DNA of 7,571 nucleotides from an uncultured Oscillospiraceae bacterium (lineage in GTDB: Bacteria; Bacillota; Clostridia; Oscillospirales; Oscillospiraceae). Shown here piece by piece: positions 1 to 5,232 of the stretch. The number at the start of each line of letters is the position of its first letter. The first letter of the stretch is position 1. The notes under the pieces were generated by a model. It was not told where the DNA came from. It saw only the letters and a program-made list of their open reading frames with translations, and made no database searches. The stretch is from the NCBI GenBank assembly GCA_934623545.1, contig CAKTVN010000074.1, positions 1 to 7,571 on the forward strand. The letters are read 5' to 3'. A program made the translations under genes and the position numbers.

Positions 1-72
1 CTCGTCTCATAATGATCTTCATATTAAAAACTTCCATTCCATGAATGAAAGTTTTTAATTGAATATCAGTAT
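1..72 (-). repeat. 72-bp near-palindromic element, copy A
   Basis: This stretch is the exact reverse complement of 4612-4683, with all 72 bases matching. Identity stops at 73 (A, where a match to 4611 would need C); on the other side it reaches the window edge and may continue outside. The element is itself a hairpin: 23-39 pairs with 43-59 (17 positions, loop 40-42), starting ATTAAAAAC and ending GTTTTTAAT. A weaker outer stem uses 13-22 and 60-68. The only mismatch in the core is C34 against A48, which becomes G-U when read on the minus strand, so the minus strand is the better RNA. No transposase or coding frame is present. It could be a dispersed repeat resembling a REP or MITE, or a transcribed hairpin module. 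Confidence 0.93.
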
Positions 73-78
73 AAATTC

Positions 79-279
79 GTTTTGCGCGGCGGCGTGTACG
101 TCGCGCAAAACACTTTACGCGATGCAAGTGTGGAAATCGCGCCGCATCGCGCAGCTTATTCAAACGCGATGGCAGCGAAGCGAATCGCGTTTGAGCGCTT
201 GTCAAAAGAATTTTTGACAAGCGCAGCACCGCCCGCCTCCATATGGAGGCAGGCGGCTGCTGTTTATGAGAAAATCTCA
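79..279 (-). repeat. Run of adjacent inverted repeats (hairpin array A)
   Basis: This gene-free region downstream of the minus-strand DUF3786 gene is almost entirely inverted repeats. Stems are 79-88 with 102-111 (10 bp, 13-base loop); 118-125 with 144-151 (8 bp); 161-170 with 184-193 (10 bp, 13-base loop); 195-207 with 212-224 (13 bp, 4-base loop); 223-240 with 245-260 (a long stem with a perfect GCCTCCAT core, one two-base bulge and one mismatch); and 267-271 with 275-279 (5 bp, overlapping the DUF3786 stop). The mismatch C234/A251 becomes G-U on the minus strand. One of these, or the 72-bp element beyond, may terminate the DUF3786 transcript, but none has a classical long U-tract. No credible gene was seen here. 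Confidence 0.85.
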
Positions 280-897
280 AAGTCTATCCATCTTTGCGCC
301 GAGGCGTTCGGTCAGGAACGCCGCGGCATAGCAGACTGTCTCGAATTTCAGGAAATCGAGCGTATTTTCGTCCCACATCAGCTTGAACGACGGTGGAAAC
401 TCATCATCCGAGGACCAGAATTGCAGGATGACCGGCAGAAACGGAAACAGCGGCAGCTGATAGGAAAGCTCGCCCATCTCCATCCGCGTCCCACCGAGGG
501 CGGCGCAGGCACACGCGAGCTTTTCGGGCGCGTGGTCGCAGCGCGCGGCAAATGCGTCAAAGAGCCCCTTTGCCGGGTCCGCGCCGAAGGCGGCGCCGCG
601 CAGATTTTCCGCCCTGCTGTAGCGCCCGGAGAGGCGGCAGCCGTCCTTTGCGCAGCAGAGCAGATCGTAGATGGTCATCGAGTCGTTGAAGCCGCCGGGG
701 GTCCAGCTTTGCCCGTCCACGGTCCAGGAGATGCAGCCGCTGCGGCGGTCGACGCGGTAGCGCCGCTCCAGCATCGGAAGATAGAGCGCGTCCGCGTCGT
801 GCTCCAGCCGGAAATTGCGGAGCATACGCTGCTGGTCATATTTCAGGAATTCCCCCGGCATACGTCTCAGGGTGATGTCATAGTTGCTTTCTTTCAT
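277..897 (-). CDS. DUF3786 family protein
   Basis: This encodes a 206-residue soluble protein of unknown function. The C-terminal third (about residues 148-200) carries the pattern I associate with DUF3786: a run of LPLFPFLP, then an aromatic patch, DDEFPP, and WDENTLDFL, which is conserved in clostridial and other anaerobe proteins. There is no signal peptide or membrane segment. Cysteines (C55, C81, C82, C87, C120, C129, C131) are frequent, but I see no recognised cluster motif. The start is placed at the ATG at 897 because AGAGG lies 4-8 bases upstream. An ATG at 978 in the same frame would add 27 residues, but it overlaps the end of the CapA gene and would place a terminator hairpin inside the coding sequence. 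The gene follows CapA on the same strand, behind that terminator. The family call is from memory of the motif; the role is unknown. Confidence 0.68.
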   Translation of the reverse strand: MKESNYDITLRRMPGEFLKYDQQRMLRNFRLEHDADALYLPMLERRYRVDRRSGCISWTVDGQSWTPGGFNDSMTIYDLLCCAKDGCRLSGRYSRAENLRGAAFGADPAKGLFDAFAARCDHAPEKLACACAALGGTRMEMGELSYQLPLFPFLPVILQFWSSDDEFPPSFKLMWDENTLDFLKFETVCYAAAFLTERLGAKMDRL

Positions 898-910
898 AGA
901 AACCTCTTTG

Positions 911-949
911 CAAAAACAGGCAGCCGCGCCGGGCTTCGGCGCGGCTGCC
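911..949 (-). terminator. Intrinsic terminator after the CapA gene
   Basis: On the minus strand a perfect 12-bp GC-rich stem (938-949 with 919-930, GGCAGCCGCGCC) with a 7-base loop (931-937) is followed by TGTTTTTG (918-911). It begins 13 bases after the CapA stop and its U-tract ends only 14 bases before the DUF3786 start. The arrangement is either a true operon end or a read-through attenuator that lowers DUF3786 expression. Confidence 0.88.
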
Positions 950-961
950 GTCATATCCGGG

Positions 962-2287
962 TCACTTTCCGGAGTCAAAGTCCGAGCCGGTGTTGGTGCG
1001 CAGATGGGCGATGGCGGCGGTGAAGGTCTCGGTCATGTCGGGGAAGAGATTGTTGGTGATCGCGCTGCGGATGGGGACGACCTGATAGTGCGTTCCCTCG
1101 ACCTCGCTCTCCGTCTTCAGGATATAGAGCGGCGTATAGGAGATGCCCGTGAGGGATGTTTCACCCGTGCTGCCGTTCTTGGTGATCTGAAGGTTCAAAA
1201 TGACGGACTCCATCGCGTAGTCATATTTCTGGCTGTCGGGGCTGGATAAGAAATTGCCGAGGCTGTATGCCACGAAGCAGGTCTTCTCCTCGCCGTCGAC
1301 CGTCGTGACGGGGACCTGCATCATCGGACCGACCACGTGCGAATGCGAGCCGAGGATGATGTCCACGCCGTTTTCCAGCATCAGATCAGTGATCGTCTTC
1401 TGCGTCGGGATGATGGTGGTGTCCCACTCGCTGCCCCAGTGCAGCATCGCGACGATCAGATCGGGACCCAGCGCCTTCGCCGCCTTGACGGAGCGGACGA
1501 TGGCGTCGGTGTTGACCTCCTTGTATTCGCTGTCGTAGTCCTTGTACAGAAGGTCGACGCTGAACTCCGAGCCCTCAGGCAGGGAGATGTTGTTGACGCC
1601 CTTGGTGTAGCCGATGAAGGCGATCTTGATGCCGTTGATGTTCTTCAGCAGCACGCCCTCGTTCGTCTTCTTGTCGTCCTCTGCGACATAGGTGCCGACA
1701 TGGTCAATGCCGACGGTATTGAGATATTTGATGGTGCTCTTCAGCCCGGAAATGCCGTTCTGGATGCTGTAGGTGTTGGCGGTCTGAAGCAGATCAAAGC
1801 CCTTTTCCTTGAGCGCCAGCGCCAGAGACTCCGGCGCGCGGAAATCGGGCTTGCCGGAGTAGGGCTCGCCGCAGAAATTGAGCTCCAGATTGCCGACGGT
1901 AAAGTCTGCACCCATCGTGAGCGCCGAGACGGCGGAGAAGCAATCCGAGAAGTCATAGCTCCCGTCCGGCTGCTTTGCCGCGGCAATCTGCTCGTCGTAG
2001 ACCATAATGTCGCCGACGGCGGCGAGGGTGATGACAGTGTCCGGCTCGACCTGCGGAAGCGGCGCCTGCGCCGAGGTGTCCGGCGCGGAAGCCTGAGGCT
2101 GCTCCTGCTGCTTGTTTTTCTGACCCGAGCAGCCGCGGACGATGAGTACAATGGCAAGAACAAAGATCACGACGACCACGCCCAGCACGATGCGCTGCTG
2201 AAGCTGGCGGCGGCGCTTCTGCTCCAGCCGCCGAAGGCGGCGCGCCTCCATCGCCTGCTCGTCGCGTTCAAATTCCGGATGATCCAT
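962..2287 (-). CDS. CapA family membrane-anchored metallophosphatase-like protein
   Basis: This 441-residue protein has a basic cytoplasmic N-terminus (Arg/Lys-rich, residues 17-32), one membrane segment (about 33-50), a Gln/Pro/Ser-rich linker (54-82) and an extracellular CapA domain (about 85-415). CapA domains, known from poly-gamma-glutamate synthesis proteins, have a calcineurin-like metallophosphatase fold. Visible motifs are VGDIM (91-95), GNLE (132-135), LHWGSE (282-287), GSHSHV (313-318) and SLGNF (342-346). The usual ANNH motif is replaced by ANTY (170-173), so one expected His is missing. The start is supported by AAAGGAGG upstream. The sequence before C53 (VRG) does not fit a lipobox, so a transmembrane anchor is preferred. 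No capB or capC partner is nearby, so a role in polyglutamate synthesis is not supported; a cell-surface phosphatase or other hydrolase is as likely. Confidence 0.92.
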   Translation of the reverse strand: MDHPEFERDEQAMEARRLRRLEQKRRRQLQQRIVLGVVVVIFVLAIVLIVRGCSGQKNKQQEQPQASAPDTSAQAPLPQVEPDTVITLAAVGDIMVYDEQIAAAKQPDGSYDFSDCFSAVSALTMGADFTVGNLELNFCGEPYSGKPDFRAPESLALALKEKGFDLLQTANTYSIQNGISGLKSTIKYLNTVGIDHVGTYVAEDDKKTNEGVLLKNINGIKIAFIGYTKGVNNISLPEGSEFSVDLLYKDYDSEYKEVNTDAIVRSVKAAKALGPDLIVAMLHWGSEWDTTIIPTQKTITDLMLENGVDIILGSHSHVVGPMMQVPVTTVDGEEKTCFVAYSLGNFLSSPDSQKYDYAMESVILNLQITKNGSTGETSLTGISYTPLYILKTESEVEGTHYQVVPIRSAITNNLFPDMTETFTAAIAHLRTNTGSDFDSGK

Positions 2288-2317
2288 GAAAATCCTCCTT
2301 TATGAGTATACATAATT

Positions 2318-2346
2318 ACTATACGATATTTTGCCCCGATACACAA
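2318..2346 (-). promoter_or_regulatory. Candidate promoter for the CapA gene
   Basis: On the minus strand a TTGTGT box (2346-2341), a 17-base spacer and TATAGT (2323-2318) precede the ribosome site AAAGGAGG (2301-2294). The -10 box matches the sigma-A consensus in five of six positions and the -35 box in three. A second TATACT (2310-2305) is too close to the ribosome site to be the main -10. Confidence 0.45.
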
Positions 2347-2425
2347 TCCCTTTTTCTGAAATTTACGCGAAACGGCTCGAACGAGGCACGCACCGCGCGG
2401 AAAAGGACCCAAGCGGACGGAACGC

Positions 2426-2454
2426 TTGCGCAGAAAAAGAAAATATAGTAATAT
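2426..2454 (+). promoter_or_regulatory. Candidate promoter for the M32 peptidase / flavin reductase operon
   Basis: TTGCGC (2426-2431) is followed after 17 bases by TAATAT (2449-2454). An overlapping TATAGT (2444-2449) is a better -10 box but sits only 12 bases from the -35. The A-rich spacer is the only AT-rich stretch before the gene and lies about 30 bases upstream of the start codon, so this is the likely promoter although its exact boxes are uncertain. Confidence 0.45.
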
Positions 2455-2484
2455 GGACATAGTGAACACAAAGGAGGAAATTCC

Positions 2485-3993
2485 ATGACGAATATACAGA
2501 AATTTGGTCAGCTGCGTAAGATCCTCGACGACGCGGCGGTTTATGCCCGCACGATTGGCAAGCTCGATTTCGATATGCAGTGCTGCGCCCCGGAGGAGGG
2601 CATGGAGCGCGCGGGCGAGGATATGGCGGTCCTGAGCAAGCAGTATTTTAAGCTCATGCACTCAAAAAAGTATGAGCGCCTCGTCACAGAGCTGGCGGCG
2701 GACAGCGAGGGCTTGACGCCGGTGCAGAAAAAGGTCGTGCAGCTGCTGGACGAGCAGTGGCAGAAGGTCAAGAACATCCCGGCGAAGCTCGACTACGATA
2801 TGACGCTTGCCGGCAACCGCGCGTATGCCAAGTGGCTGGAGGCGAAGAAGGCGAGCGACTTTTCCATCTTCCGCGACTCCTTTGCCGAGATCATCGGCTA
2901 CACGCAGAAGACCATAGACCTGCGCGACAGCGCATATAAAAAGGAGACCTATTACGACACCTGCCTGGACGACTTTGAAAAGGGCGGCAGCATCCGGCAG
3001 CTCGACGGCTTCTTCGGCGCGCTGCGCGAGCGCATCGTCCCGCTGCTCGCCCGCATCCAAAAGGACGGCAAGTCCATCCGCACGGATTTCCTGCACCGCC
3101 CGTGCCCCATTGCGCAGCAGGAGGCGTTCTCTGATTATCTGCTCGAGCTGGAGGGGCTGCGCAAGTCCGCGCTCGTGCTGATGACGACCGAGCATCCGTT
3201 TACCACGAACTTCGGACCGCACGACGTGCGCGTCACGACGCATTACTACGAGGAGAATTTCATCTCCAACATCTTCACGACGCTCCATGAGGGCGGGCAC
3301 GCGCTGTTCATGCAGAATGAGCCCGAGGAATTTTACCGCGAGCACGCCTGCGACTCCATGACCAGCGCCATGCACGAGTGCATTTCCCGCTTCTATGAGA
3401 ACCTGATCGGGCGGAGCGAGGCATTCATCCACTTCGTCTACCCGAAGCTGCGCGAGATCACCGGCGAGACCTTTGCCGACGTTTCGGAGCGCGAGCTGTA
3501 TGAGGCGGTCAACATCGCGCAGCCGGGGCTCATCCGCTGCGACGCGGACGAGCTGACCTACTGCCTGCACATCATGATCCGCTATGAGCTGGAAAAGCAG
3601 TTTGTGAACGGCGAGATCACCGTCGACGAGGTCCCGGCGATCTGGAACGCAAAATACAAGCAATATCTCGGGCTGGACGTGCCGGACGACGCACAGGGCT
3701 GCCTTCAGGACGTGCATTGGAGCGGAAGCTACGGCTATTTCCCCTCCTACGCGCTCGGCAACGCCTACGGCGCGCAGATCCTGCATACGATGCAGAAGGA
3801 GCTCGATGTATTCGATCTGGCTGCAAAAGGCGATCTGCTTCCCATCCGCGACTGGCTGAAGGAGCACGTGTTCTCGATCGCCTCAATCTCCACGCCCGAC
3901 GAGTGGATCCGCGCCATCACCGGCGAGCCGCTGAATGTGAATTATTTCCTCGATTATCTGGAGAAAAAGTTCACGGCGCTGTATCAGCTCTGA
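2485..3993 (+). CDS. M32 family metallocarboxypeptidase (Taq carboxypeptidase type)
   Basis: This is a 502-residue zinc carboxypeptidase that removes C-terminal residues from peptides. The length matches the family, and the M32 motif set is present in order: HPF (237-239), DVRVTT (247-252), the zinc site HEGGH (268-272) with E269 as the catalytic base, HEC (297-299) giving the third zinc ligand E298, IRCDAD (350-355), GCLQDVHW (405-412) and GYFPSYALGN (417-426). In most members the third-ligand motif is HESQ; here it is HECI, with the key Glu retained. There is no signal peptide, so it is probably cytosolic and takes part in peptide recycling. The start has AAGGAGG at 2471-2477. The next gene begins 33 bases after the stop and is probably co-transcribed. 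Confidence 0.96.
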   Translation: MTNIQKFGQLRKILDDAAVYARTIGKLDFDMQCCAPEEGMERAGEDMAVLSKQYFKLMHSKKYERLVTELAADSEGLTPVQKKVVQLLDEQWQKVKNIPAKLDYDMTLAGNRAYAKWLEAKKASDFSIFRDSFAEIIGYTQKTIDLRDSAYKKETYYDTCLDDFEKGGSIRQLDGFFGALRERIVPLLARIQKDGKSIRTDFLHRPCPIAQQEAFSDYLLELEGLRKSALVLMTTEHPFTTNFGPHDVRVTTHYYEENFISNIFTTLHEGGHALFMQNEPEEFYREHACDSMTSAMHECISRFYENLIGRSEAFIHFVYPKLREITGETFADVSERELYEAVNIAQPGLIRCDADELTYCLHIMIRYELEKQFVNGEITVDEVPAIWNAKYKQYLGLDVPDDAQGCLQDVHWSGSYGYFPSYALGNAYGAQILHTMQKELDVFDLAAKGDLLPIRDWLKEHVFSIASISTPDEWIRAITGEPLNVNYFLDYLEKKFTALYQL

Positions 3994-4026
3994 GCATCCG
4001 CATAAACTGAACGCAGGAGGGATATC

Positions 4027-4533
4027 ATGCTTGTCAAAACCGATTACAAGACGCTTTCTATGAACCCGATGACGCTCATCGGCGACGAGTGGATGCTCGT
4101 CACCGCGGGCGACGAGATGCGCGGCTGGAATACCATGACCGCCAGCTGGGGGCATCTTGGCTACATCTGGCAGAAGCCGACCGCCATCTGCTATATCCGC
4201 CCGCAGCGCTATACGCGGCAGTTTGCCGACCGTGAGCCGCTGTATACGCTCAGCTTTTTCCCGGAGGGCTATAAAAAGCAGCTCGCCTACCTCGGCAGCC
4301 ACTCCGGGCGCGACGAGGATAAGGTCGCAAGGGTCGGTCTGACGCCGGTCTTTGCCGACGGCTATACGTATTTTGAAGAGGCGAAGCTGGTCCTGGTCTG
4401 CCGCAAGCTCTATCAGGCGCCGCTGCTGGAGGAGGGCTTTGTAGATAAGCGCGTGATCGATTCCTGCTATCCGGAGCGGGATTATCACGATCTCTACGTC
4501 GGCGAGATCATCGAGGTGCTGACACAGCAGTAA
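4027..4533 (+). CDS. Flavin reductase-like, FMN-binding protein (flavoredoxin type)
   Basis: This is a 168-residue protein with the flavin reductase-like split beta-barrel fold, which binds FMN. The supporting features are the opening PMTLIG segment (14-19), WNTMTASWG (34-42), which corresponds to the flavin-contacting N-T-M-T-A-S stretch of the family, the PQRYTR segment (59-64) and the closing DYHDLYVGEI (152-161). There is no signal peptide or cysteine cluster. Relatives serve as flavoredoxins, NAD(P)H:flavin oxidoreductases or electron carriers in anaerobes; the sequence does not say which. AGGAGGG just upstream supports the start. It lies 33 bases after the M32 peptidase gene on the same strand with no terminator between them, so it is probably the second gene of that operon. 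Confidence 0.9.
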   Translation: MLVKTDYKTLSMNPMTLIGDEWMLVTAGDEMRGWNTMTASWGHLGYIWQKPTAICYIRPQRYTRQFADREPLYTLSFFPEGYKKQLAYLGSHSGRDEDKVARVGLTPVFADGYTYFEEAKLVLVCRKLYQAPLLEEGFVDKRVIDSCYPERDYHDLYVGEIIEVLTQQ

Positions 4534-4596
4534 GCGCCGCGCGTCAAACCGATCGCGCTGGAGCTGCTGGAAAAGCTGTCCACCCTTTCGCAATAA
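4534..4596 (+). other. In-frame coding-like tail after the flavin reductase stop
   Basis: Directly after the TAA at 4531-4533 the same frame stays open for 20 codons to a second TAA at 4594-4596. It reads like normal coding sequence of this genome: mostly G- or C-ending codons and an amphipathic Leu/Glu/Lys-rich stretch, VKPIALELLEKLSTLSQ. It has no start codon or ribosome site. It may be the remnant of a formerly longer C-terminus or of a lost downstream gene, or chance. Confidence 0.3.
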
Positions 4597-4611
4597 AATG
4601 ACCGGCGTATG

Positions 4612-4683
4612 ATACTGATATTCAATTAAAAACTTTCATTCATGGAATGGAAGTTTTTAATATGAAGATCATTATGAGACGAG
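4612..4683 (+). repeat. 72-bp near-palindromic element, copy B
   Basis: This is the exact inverted counterpart of 1-72. The core hairpin is 4625-4641 with 4645-4661 around ATG (4642-4644). An outer stem pairs 4616-4624 with 4663-4671, with one mismatch and a one-base bulge at 4662. On this strand the imperfect core position is G-U (T4636 with G4650). It begins 15 bases after the coding-like tail of the flavin reductase, and the 3' arm ends in GTTTTTAAT, so it may also act as that operon's terminator. The bases flanking this copy differ from those flanking copy A. Confidence 0.93.
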
Positions 4684-4761
4684 ATTCCGTGATTTTATCA
4701 AAATCACGGAATCGGTTACGCCAAAGGTGGAACCTTTCTGATTAAAGAATTTAATCAGAAA
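4683..4761 (+). repeat. Hairpin array B: three packed hairpins
   Basis: Three perfect inverted repeats follow the 72-bp element. 4683-4696 pairs with 4700-4713 (14 bp, loop ATC) and shares its first base with the element. 4723-4728 pairs with 4732-4737 (6 bp, loop GGA). 4735-4746 pairs with 4750-4761 (12 bp, loop GAA). The last two share TTT at 4735-4737, so they compete for those bases. No gene is present. This is the convergent zone between the flavin reductase operon and the serine tRNA unit. Confidence 0.85.
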
Positions 4762-4771
4762 ATAGTATGAA

Positions 4772-4802
4772 AAGATCCCGGCAGCATCGCTGCCGGGATC
4801 TT
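4772..4802. terminator. Strong hairpin, possible second terminator
   Basis: This is a perfect 14-bp stem, 4772-4785 with 4789-4802, with loop ATC on the plus strand (GAT on the minus). On the minus strand it is followed by only TTTTC counting the last stem bases, and on the plus strand by TTGACG, so the U-tract is weak. It lies between convergent transcripts and could back up termination from either side, or be another member of the hairpin chain. Confidence 0.5.
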
Positions 4803-4827
4803 GACGTGTATTCACAGGGTGGATTTG

Positions 4828-4861
4828 AAAAAGAAACCCCCGGAGCTTTTTGCTCCGGGGG
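4828..4861 (-). terminator. Intrinsic terminator of the serine tRNA unit
   Basis: On the minus strand a perfect 10-bp stem (4861-4852 with 4846-4837, CCCCCGGAGC) with an AAAAA loop is followed by TTTCTTTTT. It starts at the base right after the encoded CCA of the upstream tRNA-Ser(GCT), so there is essentially no trailer between the tRNA and the terminator. Confidence 0.93.
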
Positions 4862-4953
4862 TGGCGCGGAAGGAGGGATTTGAACCCTCGCTCGCTTTTT
4901 AGACGACTACTCCCTTAGCAGGGGAGCCCCTTCGGCCACTTGGGTACTTCCGC
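4862..4953 (-). tRNA. tRNA-Ser (anticodon GCT)
   Basis: This folds as a class II tRNA of 92 bases including an encoded CCA (4864-4862). The acceptor stem is GCGGAAG with CTTCCGC and the discriminator is G. The anticodon stem CTCCC/GGGAG encloses the loop CTGCTAA, giving anticodon GCT, which reads AGC and AGU. A long variable arm typical of serine tRNAs follows, and the T arm is GAGGG-TTCAAAT-CCCTC. It is 31 bases downstream of tRNA-Ser(TGA) and is directly followed by the terminator. Confidence 0.97.
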
Positions 4954-4984
4954 AGGTCGGTTCAGCACGGTATGAAGGAAAGTG

Positions 4985-5073
4985 TGGCGGAGAGAGTGGG
5001 ATTCGAACCCACGGCACATCGCTGTGTCACTGGTTTTCAAGACCAGCTCCTTAAACCGCTCGGACATCTCTCC
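4985..5073 (-). tRNA. tRNA-Ser (anticodon TGA)
   Basis: This is a class II tRNA of 89 bases with an encoded CCA (4987-4985). The acceptor stem is GGAGAGA with TCTCTCC and the discriminator is G. The anticodon stem CTGGT/ACCAG encloses CTTGAAA, giving anticodon TGA, which reads UCA and other UCN codons. The T arm is GTGGG-TTCGAAT-CCCAC. It is the first gene of a two-tRNA unit, about 28 bases downstream of a near-consensus promoter. Confidence 0.97.
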
Positions 5074-5100
5074 GAATCAACTGTCTCAAAGACGATGGTT

Positions 5101-5129
5101 ATTTTAACATATGAAAATCGGTTTGTCAA
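5101..5129 (-). promoter_or_regulatory. Promoter of the serine tRNA pair
   Basis: On the minus strand TTGACA (5129-5124), a 17-base spacer and TAAAAT (5106-5101) give an almost ideal sigma-A promoter, as expected for tRNA genes. The first tRNA begins at 5073, leaving a short leader of about 20 bases. Confidence 0.85.
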
Positions 5130-5138
5130 TCGATTTTC
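5113..5138. promoter_or_regulatory. Inverted repeat around the tRNA -35 box
   Basis: GAAAATCG (5113-5120) and CGATTTTC (5131-5138) form a perfect 8-bp inverted repeat with a 10-base centre that contains the TTGACA of the tRNA promoter. The geometry would suit a dimeric DNA-binding protein covering the -35 region. No protein is identified and chance is possible in this AT-rich stretch. Confidence 0.35.
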
Positions 5139-5153
5139 GGCGCAGTGCGGAAG

Positions 5154-5166
5154 TTTTCCGGGAAAA
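5154..5166. promoter_or_regulatory. Palindrome upstream of the G3E operon promoter
   Basis: TTTTCC-G-GGAAAA is a perfect 13-base palindrome ending 25 bases before the -10 box of the G3E GTPase gene. It sits where an operator for a metal sensor could lie. It does not resemble the Bacillus Zur box (TCGTAAT-n-ATTACGA), so the regulator, if any, is unknown. Confidence 0.35.
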
Positions 5167-5188
5167 GGTGTAAATCGCTTGACAGCTG

Positions 5189-5197
5189 TGATATAAT
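5189..5197 (+). promoter_or_regulatory. Extended -10 promoter of the G3E GTPase operon
   Basis: TGATATAAT (5189-5197) is a full extended -10 element: TG, one base, then perfect TATAAT. The proper -35 position (around 5169-5174) is poor, and the nearby TTGACA at 5179-5184 is only 7 bases from the -10, too close to be its partner. Transcription would start near 5204. An extended -10 with a weak -35 often depends on, or is open to control by, a regulator. Confidence 0.65.
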
Positions 5198-5232
5198 AAC
5201 CGCAAAAGAAATTCACATAGAAGGTGTTATTC

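Noticed and set aside
1..280. CRISPR array
   Set aside because: The region is built of inverted repeats of differing sequence and length. There are no direct repeats of constant length separated by unique spacers, and no cas genes.
898..978. Longer DUF3786 protein starting at the ATG at 978
   Set aside because: It would overlap the CapA stop and translate through a terminator hairpin; the ATG at 897 has its own ribosome site and starts at the conserved part.
82..1023. Long open frame on the plus strand opposite the DUF3786 gene
   Set aside because: Its start lies inside the hairpin array, it has no ribosome site, and its Arg/Ala-rich translation is typical of the antisense of a GC-rich gene.
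2129..2140. Lipoprotein signal in the CapA protein (Cys at residue 53)
   Set aside because: The residues before the Cys (V-R-G) do not match a lipobox and the preceding basic region is unusually long; a single membrane anchor fits better.
2662..3867. Long open frame antisense to the M32 peptidase
   Set aside because: The plus strand carries the full M32 motif set; the antisense frame is a by-product of codon bias and has no recognisable domain.
1..4683. Composite transposon with the 72-bp copies as terminal repeats
   Set aside because: The genes between the copies are ordinary metabolic or envelope genes; no transposase, recombinase or target-site duplication was seen.
5179..5184. TTGACA as -35 box for the G3E operon
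   Set aside because: It is only 7 bases from the TATAAT, and no acceptable -10 lies 17 bases downstream.
5224..5232. GTG start three codons upstream for the G3E GTPase
   Set aside because: It overlaps the ribosome site GAAGGTG that serves the ATG at 5233, and family members begin close to the P-loop as the ATG version does.
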